From Thiodiazotropha sp037384425 (GTDB lineage: Bacteria > Pseudomonadota > Gammaproteobacteria > Chromatiales > Chromatiaceae): a stretch of DNA of 64,000 bases. The position numbers and the translations under genes were made by a program. The notes below the pieces were generated by a model, which saw nothing but the letters and a program-made list of their open reading frames with translations, was not told where the DNA came from and ran no database searches. Positions 11,008-21,000 of this stretch are shown one piece after another; position 1 is the stretch's first letter; every line of letters starts with the position of its first letter. Location: contig JARROA010000017.1 in the NCBI GenBank assembly GCA_037384425.1, positions 5,586 to 69,585 of the forward strand, written 5' to 3'.

Positions 11008-11636
11008 TGCGTTTAGAAGCCAATCTGATACTCCAGTGGTTGGTACCGGTGGCCCTGCTGGTCTGGTTGACCGGTTGCGCGACACCCTCCCAACCCTCCC
11101 GTTTTTACAGATTGGAGGGCAGCGTACCGACACCAGCCATGCCGCAGTCCGTGCTTCCCGGCGAGTCGCTGCCGCTGATCGGTATCGGGCCGGTGGAACT
11201 CGCCAGCTACCTCGACCGGCCGCAGATGGTCGAACGCAGCTCCCCCCACCGAGTACAGCTGCACGAGTTCGACCGCTGGGCAGGCACCCTGCAGGAGAAC
11301 GCCGTCCAACTGCTCAGGGATGCGATACAGCGGGAGTTGACCGGGGCGCAGGTAATTGGCTATCCCTGGCACAGCAGCGTGCGTCCCGACTACGAGGTGG
11401 TGGTGACCATCAACCGCTTCGAACGACAGGGCGGAGAGGTGCGGTTGGAGGCGCGCTGGACTCTGGTGAAGCAACCCCAGGGGCGGTTGCTGAGACTCGG
11501 CCGGCAGCCTTTCGCATCGACGCTCGACGGCAGCGGCATGGAGGCTACTGTGGCCGCCGCCAGCCTCGCCCTGGAGCGTCTGGGACAAACCCTGGCCAGG
11601 GAGCTGGCACCTCTGCTGGACTCTCATCGGAAATAG
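11007..11636 (+). CDS. ABC-type transport auxiliary lipoprotein (PqiC/DUF330 type)
   Basis: A 209-residue outer-membrane lipoprotein. The signal peptide ends in the lipobox LTGC (about residues 21-24), followed by ATPSQPSRFYRLEG, the conserved start of the PqiC-like family that begins mature proteins with a YRL strand. Later segments such as LPLIGIGPVELASYLDRPQMVERS are also typical. The ATG at 11007 overlaps the previous stop by one base and has GAGGAAA 6 bases upstream; an in-frame GTG lies just before it but is too close to that ribosome-binding site. It is the last gene of the MCE operon and probably docks the inner-membrane channel to the outer membrane. Confidence 0.9.
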   Translation: MRLEANLILQWLVPVALLVWLTGCATPSQPSRFYRLEGSVPTPAMPQSVLPGESLPLIGIGPVELASYLDRPQMVERSSPHRVQLHEFDRWAGTLQENAVQLLRDAIQRELTGAQVIGYPWHSSVRPDYEVVVTINRFERQGGEVRLEARWTLVKQPQGRLLRLGRQPFASTLDGSGMEATVAAASLALERLGQTLARELAPLLDSHRK

Positions 11637-11925
11637 AGACCACGCCTCCGGCGATCCGGTGCGCACGCAAAGTGCGGTTTCCCGATTCCGGTTTGATCCG
11701 CGTTATCCCTTGCAGACAAAAAAGACTGGCCGACAAACCAGGCAGGGCCAGTCTGTTGCGACTTGACGGCTGAGTCTCTCGAGTAGCTTAAATGCGAGTG
11801 AAGGGGGCTGACGGATGTCACCTCATCGTAACCAAACTGACCGCAAAGAATCATCGGGCGAACACAATTCCTGACTACAGTACTTGTGCTTTTTATACCA
11901 AATATCCACTTCTGGAGAACTGTAA

Positions 11926-13449
11926 ATGGGACGTTTCGCAAAGAAAACACTCTCGCTCGGTCTGTTGCTGGCATGCGCTCAATATGCCGCTGCCGGCACC
12001 GATATCTTCTTCAATCCGCTGACCCAGTCGACAGCCGTTGCCCTGGTACCTAACCACCTCAACGAGCTGAATTCACCCTGGCAGGCGCCTGCCGGCGTGA
12101 GCTACACCAACCTGACCAGTCTGCACGAAATCGAGGCGGACGCCGACCAGTCGAGCGTGCGCGTGCCGGGACTTGGCGCGAATGCGTCAATGACCGACAT
12201 GAGCGCGTTCGATCCCAGCGGTCGCTACATCTTTCTGCCGCATGAGACCCAGTACGGCGCCGGTGTGACCCGCTACGACACCGAGACGGACAAGGCCACC
12301 AATCTGTTCATGGGCGACATGAATGGCGCCAACGGCGTATGGGACGACGATTTCGGCGCCCTGGATCCGGCGACCTGGACCCCCAGGAACACCCTGCTGG
12401 TCGCCGAGGAGTGGTCCGGCCAGGGACGGGCCTTCGAAATCCTGAATCCGATGGCGAACGTAGACGCCGGAGAGCAGATCATCCTCAACGAGCTGAACAG
12501 TATCCCCAACGTCTCCCACGAAGGTCTGCGCTTCAACCATCGGGGTTCCGCGATCTATTTCGTGGATGAGTTCAACTCCGGGTCCATTTACAAGTTCGTA
12601 CCTTCGAGGAGGGGTGACTACACCAAAGGCCAGTCCTTCGTGCTCGTCGTGGACGCTTTCAACGGCGACGCTTATGCGAACTGGAACAGCGGGGCGAACG
12701 CTGGCGCCATACGTACCGGCATGGCGACATGGGTGCCTCTGACCGATGTCGAAGGCAATACCCTGCCAGGTATCTCTGATCCCTTCGACAACTTCACGCG
12801 TGGCGGTAGAGCCGCCGCCGACGATGTCAACGGCACCCCGTACGGCCGTCCGGAAGACGTGGAAGTGGGTTATCTGAAAAACCGTCACGAAGCCCTCTAT
12901 TTCACCGCCACCTCCGAGCAGGCGGTCTACTCCGTCGAGGAGCTGCGCCACAACCGAGCCGTCGTGCGCCTGGCTGCCCAGGCCGGCGAGACTCCTTACA
13001 ATCTGGGCTACCCCGCCACCACGGGTACGTTGAGTTCACCGGACAATCTGGCGCAGGACGCCCTCGGCAATATCTACGTGATCGAAGACAAGCCCAATGG
13101 TGACAACCTGGGCGGCGATGTCTGGTTCCTGCGGGATACCGACAGTGACGGTGTGGCCGAGTCCCTTGACCATTTCCTCAGTCTGCAGGTCAAAGGTGCC
13201 GAACACACGGGCATGATCTTCAATCCGGCAAACCCGACACAGTTCATCATCAATGTGCAACATCCCGAAAGCACCCTCGACGTCGACAACGGCATGGGTG
13301 ATGCCACCTGGATGTTCGATATCAAGGGTGTTGTGGCGCCCCCCTGTGTGGAGCACGACCAGCAGGACGGGGTGACCACCTGCGATGAATCGGACAGTAC
13401 CAACTTCATCAAGAAGCTGATGAAAACCGCCCATCACCATCACCACTGA
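11926..13449 (+). CDS. secreted DUF839 / PhoX-like protein with natural C-terminal pentahistidine
   Basis: A 507-residue exported protein. The signal peptide has KK followed by LSLGLLLACAQYAAA, with cleavage near AAAG. The body resembles DUF839 (PhoX-like beta-propeller) proteins: FDPSGRYIFLPHETQYGAGVTRYDT, TPRNTLLVAEEWSGQG, SHEGLRFNHRGSAIYFVDEFNSGSIYKFVP and PDNLAQDALGNIYVIEDKP. PhoX enzymes are calcium- and iron-dependent phosphatases, but I cannot confirm the catalytic set here, so phosphatase activity is a suggestion. The chain ends KTAHHHHH, encoded by alternating CAT/CAC codons. The gene stands alone with a strong terminator downstream. A plausible role is a periplasmic or extracellular phosphoesterase or sugar-lactonase-like enzyme. 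Confidence 0.78.
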   Translation: MGRFAKKTLSLGLLLACAQYAAAGTDIFFNPLTQSTAVALVPNHLNELNSPWQAPAGVSYTNLTSLHEIEADADQSSVRVPGLGANASMTDMSAFDPSGRYIFLPHETQYGAGVTRYDTETDKATNLFMGDMNGANGVWDDDFGALDPATWTPRNTLLVAEEWSGQGRAFEILNPMANVDAGEQIILNELNSIPNVSHEGLRFNHRGSAIYFVDEFNSGSIYKFVPSRRGDYTKGQSFVLVVDAFNGDAYANWNSGANAGAIRTGMATWVPLTDVEGNTLPGISDPFDNFTRGGRAAADDVNGTPYGRPEDVEVGYLKNRHEALYFTATSEQAVYSVEELRHNRAVVRLAAQAGETPYNLGYPATTGTLSSPDNLAQDALGNIYVIEDKPNGDNLGGDVWFLRDTDSDGVAESLDHFLSLQVKGAEHTGMIFNPANPTQFIINVQHPESTLDVDNGMGDATWMFDIKGVVAPPCVEHDQQDGVTTCDESDSTNFIKKLMKTAHHHHH

Positions 13450-13506
13450 GGGCACAATAACGCTCATCCCGTCGAGTCCTGGTCGACGGGATCGAGTGAG
13501 TGTTCG

Positions 13507-13538
13507 ACGCCTGGCCATGTGGTCAGGCGTTTTTCTTT
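13507..13538 (+). terminator. rho-independent terminator after the DUF839 gene
   Basis: A stem ACGCCTGGCC paired with GGTCAGGCGT around an ATGT loop, followed directly by TTTTCTTTT. A second small hairpin (CCCGTCGA/TCGACGGG) lies just before it, near 13476-13494. The pair closes the single-gene DUF839 transcription unit. Confidence 0.85.
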
Positions 13539-13695
13539 TGGGATTCAGAGTTCCCTGCACGGCGGGAAAAAATACGTTGAGCGTCTTGCTTGAGGTGTCG
13601 GCTGAAGTGCAGGCCCTACCGAGATTTGATCCGCACCCAAACAACAGGGACGTGAGAATTTGTCAGGCTTCGGATTAGTACTCATACTTTCAAGT

Positions 13696-15000
13696 ATGAT
13701 GACAGCGCCGACCTATAATATCTTCGTCGTCGGCCTTGACGATGTTCACTTGGCCCAGCTGAAGGCGCTGCCGGATGCCGAGAACTACCGTTTCCATGCC
13801 CTCTACACCCATGCCGAACTGAAACAGCAGGATCACTTTCCCGTTGCCATGCTGCTCGATGAGGGGATTGATCGGCTAAAGGCCTGTCCGGAACAGATCG
13901 ACGCGGTCGTCGGTTACTGGGATTTCCCGGTCAGCACCCTGTTGCCCCTGTTGCGCGAGGCGATCGGCCTACCCACAACCTCGCTGGAGAGCGTGCTCAA
14001 ATGCGAGCACAAGTACTGGAGTCGTGTGCTGCAACGCGAAGTGATTCCCGAGTACATTCCGCCATTCGCCGCAGTCGATCCTTTTGCGGAGGATGTGCTG
14101 GTCAGGCCTCCGCTTCCATTTCCTTTCTGGCTTAAACCTGTGAAATCCTTATTGTCCCACCTGGGTTTCCGGGTGGAAGATCATGACGCATTACGACGGG
14201 CTATTCGTGAAGTTCGTGCCGGTATCTCACGTTATGCAGTGCCCTTCAATAGGATCCTGCAATACGCGAAGTTGCCGCCGGAAATTATGAAAGTCGACGG
14301 CCATTACTGTATCGCTGAGGCGATTATCTCCGAAGGCAGGCAGTGCACTCTCGAGGGTTATGTCTGGCGAGGCGATGTCGTGGTTTACGGGGTGGTGGAT
14401 TCCCTGCGCGACGGTCCCGCCGGCTCCTCTTTCTCCCGCTATCAGTACCCGTCGACCCTGCCCGTAACGGTCATCGACCGTATGCGCGATATCTGCCGGC
14501 GATTCATGCGCCACATCGGTTACCGCGACGCGCCTTTCAATATCGAGTTCTACTGGGACGAACGTAATGATCGGATCTGGCTGCTCGAGATCAATACCCG
14601 CATCTCCAAGTCACACGCACCGCTGTTTTACATGGTCGACGGCTGTTATCACCACAAGATCATGCTGGACCTGGCTCTGCAGCGGGCTCCAGAGCTGCCC
14701 CATCGCCAGGGGGCGTTTGCCTGTGCAGCCAAATTCATGTTGCGCAGGTTTGAGGATGCGTTTGTCACGCGGGTGCCATCGGCCGAAGAGATTCGGCGGC
14801 TGGAAGGCGATCATCCCGGCGTCACCATCCAAATCGAGGTGGAGGAGGGGATGCGCCTCTCCTCGTTGAGGGATCAGGACAGCTATAGTTATGAGGTGGC
14901 GGTGATATTTGTCGGTGCGCACAGCGAGGCTGAACTCGAGGCGATCTATGGCCGCGTTGTCGAGCGCCTGCCCCTTGAGTTTTCATCGCCAAGGTCCTGA
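13696..15000 (+). CDS. ATP-grasp domain protein
   Basis: A probable ATP-grasp ligase of 434 residues, which would couple a carboxylate to an amine or thiol through an acyl phosphate. The N-terminal pre-ATP-grasp fold is YNIFVVGLDDVHLAQLKAL. The ATP-grasp core has FPFWLKPVKSLLSHLGFRV (nucleotide-binding Lys near 150), CIAEAIISEGRQCTLEGYVW (a carbamoyl-phosphate-synthetase-like EGYV segment), NIEFYWDE and IWLLEINTRISKSHAPLF, where the Glu and Asn are the usual magnesium ligands. The frame is open from 13660, but the first 12 residues look non-conserved; the twin ATGs at 13696 and 13699 are the likely start, though no strong ribosome-binding site is visible. The 31-base gap to the CocE/NonD hydrolase suggests one operon. 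The substrate is unknown. Confidence 0.83.
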   Translation: MMTAPTYNIFVVGLDDVHLAQLKALPDAENYRFHALYTHAELKQQDHFPVAMLLDEGIDRLKACPEQIDAVVGYWDFPVSTLLPLLREAIGLPTTSLESVLKCEHKYWSRVLQREVIPEYIPPFAAVDPFAEDVLVRPPLPFPFWLKPVKSLLSHLGFRVEDHDALRRAIREVRAGISRYAVPFNRILQYAKLPPEIMKVDGHYCIAEAIISEGRQCTLEGYVWRGDVVVYGVVDSLRDGPAGSSFSRYQYPSTLPVTVIDRMRDICRRFMRHIGYRDAPFNIEFYWDERNDRIWLLEINTRISKSHAPLFYMVDGCYHHKIMLDLALQRAPELPHRQGAFACAAKFMLRRFEDAFVTRVPSAEEIRRLEGDHPGVTIQIEVEEGMRLSSLRDQDSYSYEVAVIFVGAHSEAELEAIYGRVVERLPLEFSSPRS

Positions 15001-15030
15001 ACGAGCAAGCGGCAGGGGCGCTGAGACACG

Positions 15031-17055
15031 ATGCACGTCGTCACTGATTTTCCCAACAAGATTCGTACCATCGAGAACCTCTGGATACCGGTCGCTGGCG
15101 GTCTTCGCCTGGCCGCGCGCGTGTGGCTTCCGGACACGGCCGAGCGGGATCCGGTTCCGGCCATTCTCGAGTACATTCCCTATCGGAAGCGCGATTCGAC
15201 CCGCGTCCGCGACGACAGGATGCATGGCTACTTTGCAGGTCACGGTTATGCTTGCGTGCGCGTCGATATTCGCGGTAGTGGCGATTCGGAGGGGGTGCTC
15301 GAGGATGAGTACCTGTCGACTGAGTTGCGTGACGGCTACGACATCATCCAATGGCTCAGCGAGCAGCACTGGTGCAACGGCAGGGTCGGCATGATCGGCA
15401 TCTCATGGGGTGGTTTCAACGGTTTGCAGATTGCGGCGATGCAGCCGCCGGCGCTGAACGCGGTGATCAGCGCCTGCTCGACCGATGACCGCTACACAGA
15501 CGATGTCCACCATATGGGAGGCTGCCTGCTGGGCGACAATCTCTCCTGGGCCTCGACCATGTTCGCCTACAATTCGCTGCCGCCCGATCCCGAGGTGGTG
15601 GGGGAGGATTGGCGGGACAGGTGGCTACAGCGGCTCAGTGGGAGCGGCCCCTGGCTCGAAAAATGGCTGCGCCATCAGCGCCGGGACGACTATTGGCGGC
15701 ATGGCTCTATCTGTGAGGATTGGTCGGCGGTGCGCTGTCCGGTGATGGCGGTCAGCGGTTGGGCCGACGGCTACTCGAACGCGGTGTTCCGTCTGCTGGA
15801 ACATCTCCGGGTGCCCCGGCTTGGGCTGGTCGGTCCTTGGAGTCACAAGTATCCCCATCAGGGCATACCGGGACCGGCGATCGGATTTCTCCAGGAGTGC
15901 CTGCGCTGGTGGGACCACTGGCTCAAGGACGAAGAGACGGGGATCATGCGGGAGCCCATGCTGCGTGCCTGGATGCAGGACAGTGCGCCACCCACCACCT
16001 ACTATCATGAGCGTCCGGGGCGCTGGGTCGGGGAGCCGGATTGGCCTTCGACGAATATCGCCAGATTGGATTATGCGCTCAATTGGCCGAGTCTGTTGGA
16101 GACCGATCGGGAAGCGCTGGTGGAGCGTGAACTGGGAATCCGATCGCCATTGAGTGTCGGTCTGTTCGCCGGTAAATGGTGCTCCTATGCGGCAACCCCG
16201 GACTTGCCGCACGATCAACGGGAAGAGGACGGGGGCGCCTTGGTGTTCACCAGTCACCCCCTTGAGGAGCGGCTCGAGATGCTCGGTGCGGCCTGTGTCG
16301 AGCTGGAGATCAAGGCGGATCGCCCGGTCGCTATGGTGGCAGTCCGACTGTCCGATGTGGCGGCTGACGACAAGGCGACCCGGGTCACCTACGGCCTGTT
16401 GAATCTGACCCATCGCGACGGCAGTGAAGCGCCAACTTCCCTGGAGACAGACGTCTTCTATCGCGTCGGGATCAAACTCAACGACGTTGCCTACGCTTTT
16501 CCTCCCGGGCATCGGATTCGTCTGTCACTCTCCACCTCATACTGGCCGCTGGCCTGGCCCCCGCCGGAACCGGTCTGTCTGTCGTTGCGGACTGCCGTAA
16601 GCAACCTGTCGATGCCGGTCCGCGTCAGCGATCACGAGAGCGACCGGCGGATCGCTTTCGCGGAGGCCGAAGGCGCGGCAGCGACAGCGGTGCGTCAAGT
16701 CACCGAGCCACATCATAACTGGCGGGTCATTCGTGATCTGGCCGAAGACAGGTCCACGCTCGAGGTGATCAACGACAACGGGACCGTCTACCTGGAAGCG
16801 ATCGATCTGGAGATGCAGCGCAAAGCACTCGAGTGGTATCGCTATCAGGGTGACGACTTCTCCTCGGTGCAGGGGGAGACACTGTGGGAGCGCGGTTTTC
16901 GGCGGAGGGACTGGTGGGTGCGAACGGTAACACGGACATTGCTGTCGTCCACACCGTGCGAATTCGTGATCCATGCCGAACTCGATGCCTATGAAAGCGA
17001 CCGACGTATCTTCTCGCAGAACTGGGATTTCAGGATTCCACGGGATCTCGTTTAA
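15031..17055 (+). CDS. CocE/NonD family hydrolase (X-Pro dipeptidyl-peptidase S15 type)
   Basis: A 674-residue alpha/beta hydrolase of the cocaine esterase / glutaryl-7-ACA acylase / X-Pro dipeptidase group, which cleaves esters or amides. It has RVWLPDTAERDPVPAILEYIPYRKRD at the start of the catalytic domain, the nucleophile elbow GISWGGFNG (about residue 128), the acid AVSGWADGYSNA and the catalytic His in VGPWSHKYPHQG. The C-terminal jelly roll (about 410-560) shows RVTYGLLNLTHRDGSE and FPPGHRIRLSLSTSYWP, both standard. A third C-terminal segment of about 110 residues (LEVINDNGTVYLEAIDLEMQRKALEW) extends beyond the usual fold. No signal peptide is seen. It lies 30 bases after the ATP-grasp gene, so it may process the same product. 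Confidence 0.9.
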   Translation: MHVVTDFPNKIRTIENLWIPVAGGLRLAARVWLPDTAERDPVPAILEYIPYRKRDSTRVRDDRMHGYFAGHGYACVRVDIRGSGDSEGVLEDEYLSTELRDGYDIIQWLSEQHWCNGRVGMIGISWGGFNGLQIAAMQPPALNAVISACSTDDRYTDDVHHMGGCLLGDNLSWASTMFAYNSLPPDPEVVGEDWRDRWLQRLSGSGPWLEKWLRHQRRDDYWRHGSICEDWSAVRCPVMAVSGWADGYSNAVFRLLEHLRVPRLGLVGPWSHKYPHQGIPGPAIGFLQECLRWWDHWLKDEETGIMREPMLRAWMQDSAPPTTYYHERPGRWVGEPDWPSTNIARLDYALNWPSLLETDREALVERELGIRSPLSVGLFAGKWCSYAATPDLPHDQREEDGGALVFTSHPLEERLEMLGAACVELEIKADRPVAMVAVRLSDVAADDKATRVTYGLLNLTHRDGSEAPTSLETDVFYRVGIKLNDVAYAFPPGHRIRLSLSTSYWPLAWPPPEPVCLSLRTAVSNLSMPVRVSDHESDRRIAFAEAEGAAATAVRQVTEPHHNWRVIRDLAEDRSTLEVINDNGTVYLEAIDLEMQRKALEWYRYQGDDFSSVQGETLWERGFRRRDWWVRTVTRTLLSSTPCEFVIHAELDAYESDRRIFSQNWDFRIPRDLV

Positions 17056-17136
17056 GTCGAATCTTGGTACCACTGCCGAAGCGGGGCCGGGTGTGCGCGT
17101 TCCAAGATGAAGCCGTTTCAGGGTCAGGCTGGTGAT

Positions 17137-17158
17137 GGTGCGGCAAGCCGCACCCTAC
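17137..17158. repeat. single GGTGCGGCAAGCCGCACC stem-loop
   Basis: A solitary 22-base copy of the window's commonest palindromic repeat. It sits between the convergent hydrolase and csiV genes, where it may also act as a transcription or exonuclease barrier. The rest of the 170-base gap shows nothing else. Confidence 0.85.
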
Positions 17159-17225
17159 ACTTCGGTCAGGGCATAAGTTGGGGCTCTACCCAACCGACAT
17201 CCGTCCCGGTTCCAAGACAGGACGC

Positions 17226-18023
17226 TTACTGTTGATTGGTGGCGGGTTCCGGTTGAGTCGGCTGGGCCGCCTCAGAGGAGCCAGGTGGCTCAGTTGGCGG
17301 TGTTGTCTCCATAACCTCGGGTTCCAGCTCGGGCTCCGGCACCGGCGGCTCATAGCGCTCTGCCTGCACCAGCACGCCCAGTACCGGATGGTCGAGGTAG
17401 TGCAGCTTGCCGCTGCGCATGCGCCGGGTGGTGTGCAGTCGATAGCTGCGGATAGCCGGGCCCATGAAGTAATCGTCTCCCTCAGCGGGGGTGACCGGCA
17501 GGCGCAGCAACAGGTCGGTCTCCATATGCAGATAGCGTTTCACACCGAACTTCAGGGTACCCTCCAGCTTGGGGGGATTGTAATCGCTGGGCTCCCCTGA
17601 GTCGGGGGGCAGATAGAGATAGAGAGACTGGGCCTGTTCCGGATCGACCACCTGCTGGCGCCAGGCCACGTGATAGAGGGGACGGTAGTTGCGTGAATTG
17701 CGGAACGCGGTCCAGATGTTGCCCAGCCGCCGTTGCGCCTTCGGCAGGGGGCGATAGGGAATCGGCAGATCGCCGCGCAGGGTGGCGCTGCCCCGAGTGT
17801 CGAAGGAGATGGCGTTCTCGAACGAAGGCGCCCCCGGATCGTTCGGCCAGGCCTCGGTGGAGCCGGCCCCCTTGTCGATGCGCCGGAAGACCAGGACCTC
17901 GAACTCGTACCAGGGTGGCTCGGCATTGGCCTCTGTCTCTTCAGCCGGCAGGCTGGCGGGCAGGCTCAGCAGCAGACCGAGGGCGAGGGCGGAACAGGCA
18001 ACTGTCAGAAATCGATACATCAT
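17226..18023 (-). CDS. csiV: CsiV family peptidoglycan-binding protein
   Basis: A periplasmic protein of 265 residues, of the CsiV type (PF10972). It has a signal peptide (MYRFLTVACSALALGLLLSLPASLPA), then WYEFEVLVFRRID, the conserved opening strand of the family. SRNYRPLYHVAWRQQV and a C-terminal acidic, proline-rich tail (PPVPEPELEPEVMETTPPTEPP) complete it. In Vibrio, CsiV binds peptidoglycan and the D,D-carboxypeptidase or lipoprotein partners needed during cell-wall synthesis. Its position immediately 3' of mfd, with 7 bases between, is the usual order in gammaproteobacteria. An alternative ATG one codon upstream makes no difference to the product. Confidence 0.85.
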   Translation of the reverse strand: MMYRFLTVACSALALGLLLSLPASLPAEETEANAEPPWYEFEVLVFRRIDKGAGSTEAWPNDPGAPSFENAISFDTRGSATLRGDLPIPYRPLPKAQRRLGNIWTAFRNSRNYRPLYHVAWRQQVVDPEQAQSLYLYLPPDSGEPSDYNPPKLEGTLKFGVKRYLHMETDLLLRLPVTPAEGDDYFMGPAIRSYRLHTTRRMRSGKLHYLDHPVLGVLVQAERYEPPVPEPELEPEVMETTPPTEPPGSSEAAQPTQPEPATNQQ

Positions 18024-18030
18024 CTTGGGT

Positions 18031-21000
18031 TCAGTCCGTCAGGGTGTCGAGCAGGTCGTTGATCTTTCCGACCCGTCTCTGCGGAGGATCCAGGTCTGCG
18101 ATGTAACGTAGCTTATCACCTCCCTCCAGGCGGTAGGTATTGGGCCGGCTCTGGATCAGTGCGATCAGCTTCCCAGGATCCACATTGGGTGCCTCCTCGA
18201 ACAGCAGGCGCGCGCCTTTGGGGCCGGCCTCGATCTTGCGGATGCCGAGCGGATGGGCGCGCAGCTTCAGCTCAGTTATGGCGAACAGGTTCTTGGCCGC
18301 CTCCGGCAGCAGGCCGAAGCGGTCGATCATCTCCACCTGCAGTTCCCGCAGCTCTTCGCTATTGCTGGCGCTGGCGATGCGCTTGTAGAGCACCAGCCGG
18401 CTGTGCACGTCGGGCAGGTAGTCCTCGGGCAGCAGGGCGGGGATGTTGAGCTCGATTTCGGTGCCGTGGTCCAGCGGGCGGTCGAGCTCCGGCTGGCGGC
18501 CCGCCTTGAGCGCGGCCACCGCCCGCTCCAGCAGCTCGGTGTAGAGGGAGAAGCCGATCTCCTGGATCTGGCCGCTTTGCTCCTCGCCCAGCAGTTCGCC
18601 GGCGCCGCGGATCTCCAGATCGTGGGTGGCCAGGGTGAATCCGGCTCCTAGATCCTCCAATGACTCAATAGCTTCCAGGCGTTTCTTTGCGTCGCTTGTC
18701 ATGCTGGCGGCAGGGGGTGTCAGCAGATAGGCGTAGGCCCGGTGATGGGAGCGCCCGACCCGGCCACGAATCTGGTGCAATTGGGCCAGCCCCAGCTTGT
18801 CGGCCCGGTTGATGATCATGGTGTTGGCACTGGGCACGTCGATGCCGCTCTCCACGATGGTGGTGCAGACCAGCAGGCTGAAGCGCTGGTGGTAGAAGTC
18901 GCGCATGATGCCCTCGAGCTTGCGTTCGCGCATCTGGCCGTGGGCCACCTGCAGGCGGATGCCGGGCAGCAGCGCCTCCAGCCGCTCGGCCATGTTGTCG
19001 ATGGTCTTCACCTCGTTGTGCAGGAAGTAGATCTGGCCGCCGCGTTTGAGCTCGCGCTGGCAGGCCTCGACGATCAGACTGTCGCTCCAGGGACTGACGA
19101 AGGTCTTGATCGGGTGGCGCAGGGCCGGCGGGGTGGCGATGATGGAGAGGTCGCGCATGCCCGACATGGCCATGTTGAGGGTGCGCGGGATCGGCGTTGC
19201 GGTCAGGGTCAGCAGGTCGACCTCGCTGCGCAGGGACTTCAGCCGCTCCTTGTGGCGCACGCCGAAGCGGTGTTCCTCGTCGATGATCACCAGCCCCAGG
19301 TTCTTGAACTTGATACCCTCGGAAAGCAGCTTGTGGGTGCCGACCACGATGTCGATGGTGCCGTTAGCCAGTCCGTCGATCACCTTCTGTTGCTGGGCCC
19401 CGCTGCGAAAGCGCGACAGGCTCTCCACCTTCACCGGCCAGTCGGCGAAGCGGTCGGAGAAGTTCTGGAAGTGCTGCTGGGCCAGCAGGGTGGTGGGCAC
19501 CAGCACCGCCACCTGGCGGTTGCCCTGGGTGGCGACGAAGGCGGCGCGCATGGCCACCTCGGTCTTGCCGAAGCCCACATCACCACAGACCACCCGGTCC
19601 ATCGGTTGCGGCGACTCCATGTCGGCCAGCACCGCCTCGATGGTCTGCAGCTGGTCCGGCGTCTCCTCGAACTCGAAGGAGGCGGCGAAGGCCTGGTACT
19701 CCGCATCCGGGGCGGGGAAGGCGACACCCTGGCGGGCGGCGCGGCGGGCGTAGATCTCCAGCAGCTCGGCGGCCACGTCGCGGATCTGCTTGGCCGCCTT
19801 GCGCTTGGTCTTCTCCCACTGGTCGCCGCCGAGGCGGTGCAGGGGGGCGTTCTCCGGCGAGGCGCCGGCATAGCGGCTGATCAGGTGCAGCGACGAGACC
19901 GGCACGTAGAGCTTGTCTCCCTTGGCGTACTCCAGAGCCAGGAACTCGGTGGTCATACCGCCCACCTCCAGCGTCTGCAGCCCCAGATAGCGCCCGACGC
20001 CGTGGTCCTCGTGCACCACCGGCGCGCCGATATGCAGCTCGGTGAGGTTGCGCACGATCTGGTCCGGGTCCTGCACCGCCTTGCGCCGGCGTCGTTCCTG
20101 GCGCACCCGCTCGCCGTAGAGCTGGGTCTCGGTGATCAGCGCGATGCCGGCATCCGCCAGCCACAGTCCCTGTTCCAGCCTGGCCACGCAGAGACCGATC
20201 GGATCCCGGGCATCCAGGAAGGCGTGCCAACTGTCGAAGACCCTGGGCCGGATCTGCAGGTCCTGCAGCGCGGCCTGTAGCATTTCGCGCCGGCCGGCGC
20301 TCTCAGCCACGAAGAGTACACGCGGCGACTGCTCCGAGAGGAAACGCTTGAGGGCGGCGGCCGGCTCGCTGCCGCGGGCCTGGAAGGCGACCGGCGGCGG
20401 CAGCCGGGTCTGGAAGTTGACGGCCTCGGCATAGCCTTTGGCCCGTTGTGCCAGCTCATGGCTGCTGAGTTGGACGGATTGTCCCTGTTTCAGATTGGCG
20501 ACCAGCTCCTCCGGCTGCAGGTAGAGCCGTTCGGGCGGCAGCAGGGGGCGCTCGATGTCGTGGCGTCGCGATTCGTAGCGCTGGCCCACATCGTCGATGA
20601 AGCGGTCGGCCTGTTCGCGGACATCGTCGAACTGCAGCAGCAGGCTATCGGCGGGCAGGTAGTCGAACAGGGTCGCTGTCTGTTCGAAGAACAGTGGCAG
20701 GTAGTATTCGACACCGCTCGGGGCCTTGCCGTCGGAGACGTCGCCATAGATCAGGCTCTGCTGCAGGTCGCCCTCGAACTGTATGCGATAGTTGCGGCGG
20801 AACAGGGCGATGCCCGTCTCGTCGAGGGGGAATTCGCGGGCCGGCAGCATCTCGATGCGATCCAGTTTTTCCGCCGAGCGCTGGGTATCCGGATCGAAAC
20901 TGCGGATGGTGTCGACCTCGTCATCGAACAGGTCGATACGGTAGGGTACCCGACTGCCCATGGGGAAGATGTCGATCAGCGATCCCCGCACCGCGAACTC

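Noticed and set aside
11726..11756. Hairpin AGACTGGCC...GGCCAGTCT upstream of the DUF839 gene as a terminator of the MCE operon
   Set aside because: Its T-tract is on the minus strand, so it would not stop rightward transcription, and no leftward gene needs it.
13420..13449. Pentahistidine as a cloning-vector tag
   Set aside because: Only five histidines, native flanking sequence and a downstream terminator typical of the chromosome.
15620..16512. Minus-strand open frames over the CocE/NonD gene
   Set aside because: Antisense shadows; the hydrolase catalytic triad is on the plus strand.
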